Source: Aquilaria yunnanensis
Taxonomy: Eukaryota; Streptophyta; Magnoliopsida; Malvales; Thymelaeaceae
Length of the DNA stretch: 64,000 nt
Assembly: GCA_039654915.1 (NCBI GenBank)
Contig: CM077600.1
Coordinates: forward strand, 71,495,992 to 71,559,991
Direction: 5' to 3'
Each line of letters opens with the position of its first letter. Positions within the stretch are counted from its first letter, which is position 1. Below are positions 32,720-43,675 of the stretch, one piece after another. The notes under the pieces were generated by a model. That model saw only the letters and a list, made by a program, of their open reading frames with translations. It made no database searches and was not told the origin of the DNA. The position numbers and the translations under genes are program-made.

Positions 32720-35140
32720 ATGCCTATTCTCGAGTGCTGGCAACCCCTTTTGTCTCATCCTTACTGCACCACTCCTAAAAAATTAGAAAAATGGAAGACC
32801 AAGTTCTTCCTTCCCTCGTACGCCGTTACCCGGTTGCCACGTTCGGACCAATTTAGTTTTTTGAACCGTGGTGATGAGGTTACCGTTTTCCGAGCTCAAC
32901 TGAAGGCCGAACTTCGGTATCCTCCTCCGAAGATGATTTGCCACTTTTGCCAATTCCATGGCATTGCCGTAAATTAGTTTCCGCCGAACTCATACTGCTA
33001 TTTTAACACCTTCCTCTGTATGTGTGGCGTTTTCAAAATATAACCCCACTTCATCAACTTTATGCAGTACTATAAGCTCTTCGTGGTCCCGAAGGGTGGC
33101 TTTTACTTCATGCTACCTCGGGGATCAGGGAACAAAAAGTATATGTTTACTTTTGCCACCAAGGATAGCTGGCGAGGGTGGCAACAAAAATTTTTCTTTC
33201 TGAAGATGGAGGAGGCCTAGTCGCACGTTCCGACCAAGTGGGCTCGGGGAAGGCTGGAGATGGATGTTGTAGATCCGAGGATAATGCTGACTCCCGAGTT
33301 GGCTCCCATATTTGTGGATTTCGACAAACGTATCCGCGCCATCTCCGACTGGGGTCCCGAGGTCCTTCGCGCTCCCTCTACCCCTTCCCCATCAATTGGA
33401 AGCTGATGATCGTAGAGGTTCTTCGGGAGTTAGGGGTAGTGAAGGAGCACAAGACCGACCTCAGAATGCCGGCTCCTGACATCGCTGGGAAGGATTCCTG
33501 GCTAGTGCAACTCCTTCGGGAGGAAACTACTTACGAAACTTTTTACGAGCGTAAGTTATCTCCGAATCCCTCTGTTATAATTTCACTTTGGACTCACGCT
33601 GATGTTTTCTTTCTTTTTCAGAGATGGGCGACGACACTGCTGCCTATTACAAGTCCCTTTTTCTCGGTCAAGCCAAGAAGGGCGAACAGACGAAGAAGGC
33701 CGTCTCCCGAAGGCGGAAATAGTCTGGGGCTGGGCCATCTGTGGCCAAACGGGTGAAGAAGGATGCACCTCCTGCTCTTCCAGAGATTTCCGAGGAGGCG
33801 GGCGAAGAGCCCGAGGCTGCTACTGTCACGCCAGCAGAGGTCACCCCCAACCTCACTGCTTAGAGTCCCACTCGTTCGGCGACTCTTCTGGATGCTTTGG
33901 TAGAAGCCCCTTCTGCCGAGGAGCACCGTAGGAGCAAAGGCAAGGAAATTTCTGCCGAGGGGATTCAGGGCTCGGACGACGATGTCACCGAAGTGCCTCC
34001 AGGTTTGCTTTCTCAGACAAACTGTGATGCCTTTACTTTTTTGAACTTTGAAATTTACTTGCCTTGACCAGCTTCTTGTTTTGCCGTGCAGGGGAGTTAC
34101 TTACTCCGGGGTGGGCAGCCAAGCATGCCCGGAAGCGAGCCCTTCGGGATGCCCGTATCCCGAAGGGGAAGAACCCAAAGGAGCCTTTCTGGTCGTTTAC
34201 GGAGGACATGAATTTGTACTCCGGAGACTACCAGCAAATGGCGAAAGAGATCTCGAAGGGGATGCTTACTGAAGCCTCCTTCAGAGCTATCGCGGAGGCT
34301 CACCTGGGCGATGATTCCCTGGCCGCGAAACTTTTCGAGCACGCTGCCCAGGTATGTTTTACGCCTTTCTTTCTTTTTTCCTTTGGATTTTTTCCAAGTG
34401 TTTGGCTCTCTCTTTTCTCTTTTGCCTTACTGACTTTGCCTCTTTTTTTCCAGCTGCTGGGGTACGCTGGTTTCCTCAGAGTTCGGGTGGCGAGGCAGAC
34501 AGCGTTCCGAGCCTCGGCCTTAGAGGTTATAGAAAAAACTAAGGCCACGTGCTCGGAATTAGCTGCCCAGAACACGCAGCTGGCTCAAGCTGTAGAGAAG
34601 GATATTGCCACCGTTCGGGAGGGGTTCCTGAAGGAAAAAGAAGAACTTGTGAAGGAATCCTCCCAGAAGATTTCTGACCTCGGCTCCCAGGTGGCGGAGC
34701 TGATTTCAGCGAATGAAGCCTATCAAAAGGAGAAGTTAGAGTTTGAGGTTCTCCTGGCGAAGGCGCTTGCTGAGAAGGCCGCGCTTCAAGCCGAGGTCGA
34801 TGCTTTGAAGAAGGGGCCAGAGAAGAAGAAGATGAAGGCATTGAAGAAGAAGGTCGCGGATCTGAAGAAGGACCTTGACGCCCTTGGTGTCAAGAAGGAT
34901 AAGTCCGACCAGATGACCAAAGTCAGTTTTCAAGACGGCTTCTGCCTTGTTCGGCACCAGGTCCTGCAGAAGTTTCCAGATCTGGACCTTTCTTTCTTGA
35001 AGGCCTTAAACATTCCCGAGGGACCTCAGTGGGCTTGGTCAAAGATTGAACACTTGAACTTGCCCCTTTCGCTCCCGGCGCCGAAGGTAGTGGAGAACGA
35101 CGTAGGAGCTGGTGGCTCCTGGGACGCCGAGATCCCTTAG
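32720..35140 (+). pseudogene. E4 opposite-strand accessory gene, Transposase_28-like, four exons
   Basis: Homologue of 13395-15813. Exon 1 (32720-33550) starts MPILECWQPLLSHPYC and is open to residue 85, then has stops at about 32975, 33041 and 33218 and a small deletion near 33360. Introns are predicted at 33551-33621, 34003-34091 and 34352-34453, at the same sites and phases as in E2. Exon 2 has two stops. Exons 3 and 4 are open: ELLTPGWAAKHARKRALRDARIPKG, then a long coiled coil (LYS/GLU-rich, about 34500-34900) and a C-terminal part with DGFCLVRHQVLQKFPDLDLSFL and SWDAEIP. A signal AATAAA follows at 35229. No known function. Confidence 0.72.
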
Positions 35141-35228
35141 TTTGTTTTAGGGCCCTTTGCCTTCTTTTCCTTCTTTTTTGTACTTCTTCTTTTGGAAATC
35201 TTTCTTCTCTGTAAGCAGATTCATCCTT

Positions 35229-35234
35229 AATAAA
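35229..35234 (+). terminator. Polyadenylation signal after the E4 opposite-strand gene
   Basis: AATAAA, 89 bases past the stop codon of the opposite-strand gene and on its strand. The E2 copy has a changed form (aatgaatatat) at the same place. Confidence 0.5.
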
Positions 35235-35499
35235 GATTCTTTTTTGGCTAAGTCTTTTTGTAGGATTTTTCATTTCCCGTTGTCCCGAACATGTTTGCTC
35301 AAGAGACTTCGGAAAATCAAATCTGCGCTTATTACGGCGATCGCCTTCGCGGAATTCTGGCTTGTATAATTTATACTTAAGAATTTTTCTAAGAAACTTT
35401 TGTACTTAGAATATTTTTCTAATTTGTACAATACAACTCTCCTGCGTGATCCTAAGCATAGAATTTTTTCAAGGCATCCGAATGCCAAGTATTTTTTAA

Positions 35500-36815
35500 T
35501 TCTACGCCTTCAGCATCGCCAAGTTTGTACACCCCTTTTCATACTTCGGCACGAACCAGATAAGGACCTTCCCACTTTGCGTGAAATACCCCATGGGATG
35601 GCCTTCGTGGTCCGAATTCAGCCTTTTGGAGAACGAGGTCTCCTTTCTTTATTCCCTTTGGCTGGTGCGCAAGTTTATAGCCATAGCCATTCTTTGCTGA
35701 AAAGCTTTTCTTCTCAGCTCGGCTATTTCCCTGTGTTCACCGATGAGGTCGAGCTTGGTTCTTAGTCCGAGGTCATTTCCACTTTCATCAAATACTTGCA
35801 CTCGTACCGATGGTCGCACTACCTCAATTGGGATGATGGCCTCTGTACCGAAAACGAGTGAAAAAGGCATTTCCCCTGTGGCTCCTCGGGGTGTTGTTCG
35901 GTAGCTCCATAATACGCTTTGGAGCTCTCCTGGCCATTTCCCTTTTGCTTCCCCCAGTCTCTTTTTCAGACCATCTTTTATGGTCCTGTTAGATACTTCT
36001 ACCTGCCCATTGCTTTGGGGGTGAGCTACTGGGGTGAAGTGCATTTTTGTCCCGAGGTCACTGATAAATTCCTGGAATCCTTTGTCTATAAACTGGGATC
36101 CGTTATCAGCTACTAGTACCCTTGGTATGCCAAATTTGCACACGATATTTTTCCATATGAACTTCTACACTTCTTTTGCCGAGATAGTAGCTAAGGGTTC
36201 TGGCTCGACCCATTTGGAGAAATAATCTATCGCTGCCACGCAGAACTTCACGCCCCTAGGTGTCGTTGGGAGCGGTCCTATGAGGTCTATGCCCCAAACT
36301 GCGAAGGGCCAGGGATAGTCAGCCGAAGTCACCATTTCCAAGGGTGTCCTCTGGATATTCGCATGTCTTTGGCAACTACCACATTTCTGGACGAATTGCC
36401 TACTGTCCTTTCTTAGGGTAGGCCAAAAGTACCCTTGGCGAAGTATTACTGCTGCCAGGGCGTCGGTTCCAATGTGTGAACCACAAGCGCCTTCATGAAC
36501 TTCTTCGAGGATCACTTCAGTATCCTTTTCACCAACGCATCTCTGTAATGGATTTGCATATCCCTGCCAATACAACTCTTCACCAATTAGGAAGAATCGA
36601 CCGGAGCGCCTTCGAACTTTCGCGGCTTCGCCAGGGTCTTCGGGGAGTACATTGTTTATGATATACCTCTTTATTGAGTCCTTCCAGCTTTTTCCCGAAG
36701 TTGCTATGCTCAGTATTGCAATGCTCGGGCTGTTTAGTACTTCGGTGCATGTTTTCGACTTTGCCAAGCAATCTGCTTCGGCATTATCTCGTCGAGGTAT
36801 GTTTTTGATTTTTAC
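35500..36815 (-). pseudogene. E4 integrase
   Basis: 36767-36165: after the end of the second RNase H (AKSKTCTEVL) comes the zinc head EVHEGACGSHIG, GYFWPTLRKDSRQFVQKCGSCQRH (H, H, C, C all kept) and the core start WGIDLIGPLP. A single TAG (Gln to stop) after SAKEV precedes FIWKN. 36143-35649: [64 protein letters not shown]. The D, D, E triad is intact. The C-terminal tail (about 35500-35648) is frameshifted. There is no chromodomain. Confidence 0.9.
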
Positions 36816-38438
36816 GGTGTCAAACTCCTAAATGAGTTTTGCTACCAATTCATGGTATTTTGCTAAGGTTGGATCCTTCGTCCCATAGTCCCCTGCTGTT
36901 TGCCGAACAATCAGTTGGGAATCACTGTGGGCCTTTAGATTTCTCACGCCAATTTTTTTGGCTAGGCGTAATCCTGCTATGAGGGCTTCATACTCAGCCA
37001 CATTGTTGGTGACGTGAAAGCTGAACTTGATAGCCTTTATTACCTCTAGGCCTTCGGGACCTCTGATAACTACCCCCGCTCCCTGGTGTTCGAACCCCGA
37101 GGCTCCGTCAACATACAAAGTCCACTCTGGCTCACCTTCGTTTGGATCCGGATGGTTGTCCTCGATGGTGGGTACTTCGGCAATGAAGTCTGCCAGAGCT
37201 TGAGCTTTTATGGCTCTTCGAGGTTCATAAGTGATGTCGTGTTTGCCAAGCTCTATACACCATTTCGAAAGTCTTCCCGAATGATCAACCTTTCTCATGA
37301 CATCGCGCAGGGGTAGACTGCTTCGGACGATGATAGGGTGAGCTTGAGAGTATGGTCGCAGCCTTCTTCCTGCTAGTACCAAGGCATATATAGCTTTTTG
37401 CAACAAAGGATATCTGACTTCGGCACCATGCAGAGACTTGCTTACATAATAGACCGGCCATTGCTTCGGCCCTTCCTCTTTTACAAGGACCGAACTCACT
37501 GCTTTTTCTGTGACGGCGAGGTATAACACAAGGGGCTCTCCCTCGCGGGGTTGCCGCAGAGTGGACAGGCGGGCTAGACAGACTTTGAGTTCTTCCCAGG
37601 CCTTTTGGCAGTCCTCATTCCAAGGGTGATCACCACTCCCGAGGTTGCCTTCCTTTTTTGCAGCCTTTGTGAGCACTTTGAAGAATGCTCGGCATCGGTC
37701 TCCATACCTGGAAATAAACCTGCTAAGAGAGGTTATCCTTCCAGTGAGTCTTTGTACATCTTTTATTGTGATGGGAGTTCGAAATTCAAGTAGAGCCTTA
37801 ATCTTTTCTGGGTTAGCATCAATGCCTCTTTCTGACACCATGTACCCAAGAAACTTTCCCGAGGTTACCCCGAAGATGCACTTCTCGGGGTTAAGGCGGA
37901 TCCCGAAGGTTCTAAGCTGGTGGAAAGTTTCCTTTAGGGCTGCGACGTGGTCACTAGGCAGCTTCCTTTTGACTATCATGTCATCAACGTAGACTTCCAT
38001 ATTCCTCCCTATTTGGTCGTTAAAGACCTTGCTCATCAACCTCTGGTAGGTAGCTCCTGCATTCTTGAGCCCGAAGGGCATTCTGACGTAACAGTACGTT
38101 CCCCCCTCGGTGATGAAGGTAGTTTTCTCCTCATCTTCGGGGTCCATCCTTATTTGATGATATCCGCTGAAGGCGTCTAAGAAACTTAGTAGCCCGAATT
38201 CAACGGTTGAATCTACCAATTGGTCTATCGGTGGGAGAGGATATGAGTCTTTCGGGCAAGCATCGTTCAAGTTTCTGAAGTCGATGCACATCCGGAGCTT
38301 ACTGCTTCCTTCTTTTGTGGCAATAACCACGTTGCTTAACCATTCGGGGTACTTGACCTCCCTGATGACATCAGCTTTCAACAGGCGTTGGACTTCCATT
38401 TTGACAAAGTCACTTTTATGGGCTGAGATGCCTCGTTT
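36816..38438 (-). pseudogene. E4 reverse transcriptase, RNase H and archaeal-type RNase H
   Basis: 38399-36828 is open for 523 codons, the longest frame in the window: MEVQRLLKADVIREVKYPEW, MCIDFRNLNDACPKDSYPLP, SFLDAFSGYHQI, catalytic YVDD (VYVDDMIVKRK) and FLGYMVSERGID. RNase H follows (LVLYLAVTEKAVSSVLV), then archaeal-type RNase H (WTLYVDGASG, NNVAEYEALIAGLRLAKK, HSDSQLIVRQ). It closes at a TAG (36831 region) in place of Gln. The Met start is internal; a TAA after KPVR at about 38440 is also a Gln-to-stop change. All visible catalytic Asp are intact. Confidence 0.93.
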
Positions 38439-38441
38439 CTT

Positions 38442-39560
38442 TTACCGGACAGGTTTTGCTTCCGGACTTACTCTAAGGCTATGCTGTATTATGCTAGGGT
38501 TTACCCCTGGCATATCTTTCAGTGAGTAGGCAAACAGGTCTTTATTTGTCAGCAGAAAAGATACAAGTTTTTTCTTGTCACCTTCGGTCAAGTTCTTCCC
38601 TATTCGGGTACTTTGGCCTGGGACAAGTTCTACTTTTTCCATTTCCACTTTTGCGGGATCTTCTGCCTCATCCTCTTTTGGTGCCTTTGCCTCGATTGTT
38701 TGTATGAAGTTATTTGCCAGAGCTTTTCGTGCCCTGACGAACACCTTCCTCACTTCGCCCTGATCTATGAAGATTTCCGCATCTCCATCCTTGGTGACGA
38801 AAGTGACAGTTAAGTACTTCACATCAGGACGAATGTGTAGATTTCCCTGTGTCTGTCTTCCAAGGATGACGTTGTACGATGAAGGGACATCCATGACAAT
38901 GAACTTTGCCATTGTGGAGGCGAATAATTCGGCAGTCCCATCTACCGAAGTCCCTTTCAGCATTAAGGGGAGATCGATCCATCTGAGGACAGGCAGTTCA
39001 GATGGTCCTACCCCAAAAGTAGGCGAGGTAACGGGCTTGAGGTCACTGCTGGATATGCCCAAGTTCGGCAGTAAGTGTGAAAATAGGACGTCAGTGTTTG
39101 ATCCATCGTCAAGCAACACTCTCTTGACGTCCCAATTTCCTATCCTCGCCATGATCAACAGCGGATCGTCATGGGGAAAGATGACGGCGGAACCATCCTT
39201 ACGGGCCAGTTATTTTGTCGGACTCTGATATTCCATGACTGCTATTTCTCTGGCCTTCCTCTTTCTTTCCGAGGATGGGAGCCCCATCATGATTGTTTGT
39301 ATTATTCTTGCCGGAGGTGGAGGGCGCCTTTTCCGGCTTCGGTTCCTCCGCCTGTCGGAGTCGTAGCCCTCATCCTCTGCCTTTCCTTCCTCCTCCTTTT
39401 TCCCTTTCGGGGAGGGCATCCGCAGATAACGCCGAAGTTGGCCCAGTTTTATTAGCGACTTTATATACTTCTTCAATTGAAAGCAGTCTTCAGTGTCGTG
39501 GCCGTGGTCGCGGTGAAACTGGCAGAACTTCTTCATGTTCTTCTTATTATCAGCGGTCAT
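38442..39560 (-). pseudogene. E4 knuckle and aspartic protease
   Basis: 39560-39210 starts MTADNKKNMKKF, with knuckle CQFHRDHGHDTEDC (CX2HX4HX4C) and an acidic/basic linker. One stop (T-K-stop-LARKDG, near 39208) separates it from the protease at 39158-38442: VLLDDGSNTDVLF, SPTFGVGPSELPVLRWID, SYNVILGRQ. The tail is FLLTNKDLFAYSLKDMPGV. The N-terminal Met follows a TAG at 39588-39590. Confidence 0.87.
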
Positions 39561-39590
39561 GGCTCTTGGCCGCTGAATCTGAGTCCCCTA

Positions 39591-41073
39591 CCTTTCCATT
39601 GTCATGAGGATGTTGGTCCTTGTGGTGTTCAGAGGTGTGAAAATTGGGGGTTTCCTTCCCTTCATCCTCCAAGGTCGGCCTGCCTGTTCGGTTGGGTACC
39701 GGGTTTGCTAGTTGGACCTTTCGGCCTGGGTGTGATCGGACTTCGGTCCACCCATTCTCAATTCTTCGGCCGTCATGTGCTGTTCGGCCCTTCGGTAAAA
39801 TTCGCCAAGCGTGTCCGGGGGGTCTTTGGAGAACTCGTAAAACAGCTGTGAGTCTCTCCGAAGGCCCCGCGTCATGGCGAGAATGTGTATTTCGGGCTGA
39901 AAGTCTGGGACGCTCAAGGCTTCTCTGTTGAACCTCTCGACATTGGCGCGGATGGTTTCTCCATTTCTTTGCGCTATGTCGAACATTTGGACAGGCATCT
40001 TCGCCGTTGGCCAACTTCCAATAAATTGCTACGTGAAGGCCGTGGATAACTCCTGGAATTCTGTGATTGTTCCTAGAGCTAATGAATTATACCACGCAGT
40101 TGCTGGTCCTGTGAGGGTTGCACAAGGTAGCATCGTCAGCACCGTGCATCACCATGTTGCGTCTGTACTTAGTCAGATGGGCCTGTGGATCAGTACGACC
40201 ATCATAAGTTTTGAGCCGAGGTACTCTGAAGTCGCCAGGCATGGCAGCCTCAGCTATGGCTTGAGTGAACGGGGACTCATCCCCACAAAAGGTTTCAAAC
40301 AGTTTGGCCCAGATGGGCTTGCGGGCTACCTGTTTTTCTACCCTGTCTAGTCTTGCTAGTATCCTCTCCATAAGGATCGTGGCACTAGGTTCTTCCTCTG
40401 GTAAGGGAGATTGCTGGCGTCTCTTCGGGGAGCGAGTTCGGCGTTGGGGGGACAGGAACCTCGCCTCAGGCGATGAGCTCCTTCGGTGTGGGACTTCGGG
40501 TCGCCTGGACTTAGCTCGTTCTGTAAGTCGTGCCCCGAGGGGCATATTTTCCGTTGAAGATTCCTCACGCGGATCTCCGCTTCCCGAACTACGTTGGGTT
40601 GGTTTGGGGCTTCTCTCTCGAGGGCGTGTTGGCAAGGGAGGCCTTTGGGCCTGAGTCTGTCGCGGCCACCTTTGGTCTATCTGCTGTGTCATTTCAGCCA
40701 CAACAGAACATTGAAAGTCACGTAGGAAACTCATGGTTATGACCAGAGGACGCTCTTCCTCCAGCGTGGAAGTCCCTGGAAGGGTTTGCTCAGTGGCCGG
40801 TTGAGTTTCAAGCGCGGACGCGGACTTTGGGAGTCCCTTGTCCTTTGAATGCCGAGTTTCAACAACGGCGACCTTAGAGTGCCTTCCCACAAACGGCGCC
40901 AAATGATGCCCCGAGGCATCCTCGTTAAGTGACATTGTGACTTCTGGAGGGACTTCCTGAGAGGGAGAACGCCTGGATCCCAGATTTCCCAGAGGGGCAT
41001 GCCTGAAAAGCTCAGAAGAGAGGGTTAGGAGGTCCCCGGAGTGTTTTTCCGGGGAGGAGCCTCCGACGCCCAC
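39591..41073 (-). pseudogene. E4 gag, open from inside the LTR
   Basis: 41073-40087 is one 328-codon frame. It starts in the LTR (MGVGGSSPEK) and passes MSLNEDASGHHLAPFVG across the LTR/PBS junction. It continues VAVVETRHSKDKG, RPLVITMSFLRDF, an Arg/Pro/Ser-rich part, LARLDRVEKQVARK and the capsid start DFRVPRLKTYDGRTDPQAHL. A deletion of about 17 bases at 40120-40135 (between DDATLC and the GPATAWYNS motif) shifts the frame. 39998-39708 holds the capsid end (MPVQMFDIAQRNGETI, VERFNREALSVPDF, EFYRRAEQHMTAEELRM). The real start is probably ATG at about 40938 (MSLNED). Confidence 0.8.
40887..40904 (-). promoter_or_regulatory. E4 primer-binding site
   Basis: The minus strand reads TTTGGCGCCGTTTGTGGG immediately after the 5' LTR. 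It differs from E2 by one base (GTTT versus GTCT). Confidence 0.8.
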
Positions 41074-41757
41074 GTCAGTGTCTTGAGAAGGTGAAGGGGG
41101 AGCATTAAAGGTTTTAGTGGCCTTGCCTGTTCGTGTCTTCTCAAGGAGGAGGAGTCGAACCTTTTGCCAGGGTCTGTTCCCTGGTATTTATAGAAGTGCC
41201 CAGCCCGTTCAGATGATGACACGTGTTCAGTTAGATGTTCTCTGAGCTTCTGGGCGTAGGGGACAAGTAGCCGGTGGCAGGCTCTTTAGGCCTTGAACCG
41301 AGACAGGTCGTGACAAGACCTGGATGGCGTCGGCATGTCAGACCGCCGTTTGGGGTGGCATGTAATGCCTGTGGGCGACATGTCAGAGGCTCCTTAAATG
41401 CTCATGCCGTACTCCCGAGGTCCTCTGGGCGAGGTCGTCCTTTGGTATGGACGCCCTTCTTCGAGAGTTATGCTCGTAGTTTGGGGAGTCCTTTAGTTTG
41501 GTGGTTCTGCCTTTAGAGGATTCTCTCCTGCTTGTAAGGGCCTCTGTCCCGAAGGTGATCTGTTTGGTCCCACGAAGGAGCTGGTAACTTTTTTGGAGTT
41601 CCTGAGGTATTAGCCGAAGTCCCGAGTTCGACACGTCTTGACTTTGCTCCTTCCGAGGTCAGTGATAGTGCCTCCTTCGGGTGACATTAAGCTCTCCGGT
41701 TACCTTGTTTTCGGCAGGAGGCACGGGGTGAGAGAGGCGATAGTCCTTCGGCTATCA
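40905..41757 (-). repeat. E4 5' LTR (853 bp) with promoter
   Basis: Ends TGATGCCCCGAGG and GGCTATCA (plus strand). TATA on the minus strand at 41185-41192, so the transcript would start near 41160 and include the LTR-internal gag ATG. The hairpin terminus is at 41739-41756. Confidence 0.93.
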
Positions 41758-41762
41758 CCGCT

Positions 41763-42361
41763 CATTGCTTATGATCATAAATGTGATTTATAATAATTGC
41801 CAATGTGGTAAGAGCCTATTGGGTCAGACACATAGAGCTATTTGGATCATTAGAGTGCATGGGCTAATAATTTGGGTTTTGGTTTCACAATAATTTCATA
41901 TTAATAATGGGCCCAATAGTTGAGCCATTATTAAGCTTGAAATTAAAGCCTAATTGGATTAGGGCTTTAAAACTCATTAGGCCTGGAAGTTGAGTCTCAC
42001 TATAAATACAACTTCTAGTGAGAAATTCACAGGTTTCCTTGCCCTAGCTTCCCAAAAGGACAGCCACACTCTTCTCTTGCAATTGCTTGGAGGACGCAAG
42101 CTAGCACTGCGAGCGCAAGAGAAACGCATCTTCCGGGATGCGGTGGAAGCGTAGTGATCCCGAGAGGCTCGTGTGGATACCATAGAGAGCTTGAACACGT
42201 CAACTATTCAAGTTTTGAGATTCGACTCTACAGTTGAGTGAGAGATCTCAATCGAAAATTAGGTATGAAAATTTTTGAACACCTGGTTTACCCCGTTTCA
42301 CTTGGATCCTGGAGGGTTTCGGTTAAATTCCGCTTCGCTGTTTGGCTTTTGAAACCCAACA
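41763..42361 (+). mobile_element. Solo LTR A4, second part
   Basis: Picks up exactly where 31197 stopped (cattgcttatgatcat). TATAAATA at 42001-42008; ends GAAACCCAACA. The first part is at 30380-31197. Confidence 0.9.
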
Positions 42362-42366
42362 TCAAT

Positions 42367-42826
42367 GACCTCCTTCAAGTTCACTCAGTTACGAGCAATA
42401 AAGGAAAGTATCAAAGTGTGTGACTCACGTGTAGGGAACCTTGATGACCTTAGGTCAAAGGACTACATATACCATGATCACTATGAGAATCACTTATGAC
42501 ACTCATATAATGATCCATGTAGTGTTCTCATAGTACGTCGGTCCAGTACACAAGTTCTCCAACTTGTACCCATATATAGACTACATATCTCATATTAGTC
42601 TCCACATATGCTAGTCGTTATGTATTATTGCGACCTGCTCCACAATAATACTAGACCAGGGACATTTTTGAATATCATTATTCTAGGGTTACAATTTTGT
42701 TTGTTACGTTACGCACAAACAAAACATCAAACATAATTGCTGGATTAATGCCTTAATAAAATATCATGACTCAATGTGCGAAAAATACAATCATCTAATG
42801 ATTGGCTTTTGGGCACAACACTAACA
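42367..42826 (-). mobile_element. Solo LTR A3, second part
   Basis: Resumes A3 at gacctccttcaagttcac and ends GGGCACAACACTAACA, the LTR-A terminus in reverse. The first part is at 29444-30379. Confidence 0.88.
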
Positions 42827-42948
42827 CAGACTGTTTAGTCATTGCTTGAGTCTCTGGCACGGACTAGGACCTTAGGAGTTCCTTGTCCTTTAAGCGTTGA
42901 ATGTCAACAATAGTGACTTGGGGGTGAGTTCCCATAGACAATGCCAAA
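42827..42948 (-). pseudogene. E3 gag leader and primer-binding site
   Basis: Reads from the LTR as MSYNKDVSGHHLALSMG, then VTIVDIQRLKDKELLRS, matching the E2/E4/E5 leaders. The PBS (TTTGGCATTGTCTATGGG, 42931-42948) has several changes from TTTGGCGCCGTCTGTGGG. It is separated from the rest of E3 gag by A3, A4 and E4. Confidence 0.75.
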
Positions 42949-43675
42949 TGATGCCCGGAGACATCTTTGTTGTATGACATGCTGGGGCTGAAATAGGGAC
43001 TTCTGGTGAGAATGTATTTGTAAGACTTTGAAAAGAGTGGGTTAGGAGCTCCCTAGAGTGTGGTTTTGGGAGAAGAGCCCCGATGCCTAAGTCAGTATAT
43101 GGGAGAGAAGTTACTAGGAGCAAAGAGTGTGAAAGAGAGAGTCTTGTGTCCTTACCTGGGAGCCTCCCAAGTATTTATAGGAGGATGGGGGGAGAAGGCC
43201 ATTATGCACAATCTGTGCAGATTAGAACACATGTTCGGCTAGATCTGGCCTGTACCTTCAGAGACAGGTATCTCTAGCTGGCTGTAGGTAGTTCCGGCCA
43301 GAGGCAAAGAAATGTGTGAGGCTTTTTTGTTAGAGATCCCTTAACTGTATTTGTCATTTTTCCATAAGATCCTTTCAGAGGTGTGAGACCCCTTCGGGCA
43401 GGGATTTTCCCTGAGGGCTACTAAGGAAGGCCCTTCAGACGGGCGAACCATCTTCGGGAGACATTTTTCTTTGTCAAGGATGGTGAACTTATGCTCCCGA
43501 GGTTGGTAGTGTGCACCTCTGAGGGTGGCGAGGAGATTTTTCTCAGAGTCAGCTATGTATATTATCGAGGGTGGTGGAGAGATTCCTCCTAAGGTTGGTG
43601 TTATGAATTTCTGAGGGTGGTGTTAGGTTCCACCAAGGGCGAAGGTTTTTGTGGCCGATAGCCCTTCGGCTATCA
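42949..43675 (-). repeat. E3 5' LTR (727 bp)
   Basis: Plus-strand ends are TGATGCCCGGAG and GGCTATCA, with the PBS just left of it. It closes in a perfect 7-bp-stem hairpin (GATAGCC-cttc-GGCTATC, 43657-43674). The right flank ATTGT (43676-43680) should be one copy of the E3 TSD; the other is outside the window. Confidence 0.85.

Larger units (their letters stand above)
31198..41757 (-). mobile_element. E4: complete Tat-lineage Ty3/gypsy element (10,560 bp)
   Basis: Two 853-bp LTRs (31198-32050 and 40905-41757) carry a perfect TSD CCGCT at 31193-31197 and 41758-41762. The layout is identical to E2: gag, knuckle, protease, RT, two RNase H domains and integrase on the minus strand, with an opposite-strand accessory gene before the 3' LTR. 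All RT and integrase catalytic residues are kept. About five stops, mostly Gln codons turned to TAG or TAA, and one small gag deletion break the frame. It is the innermost and probably among the youngest insertions. Confidence 0.94.
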
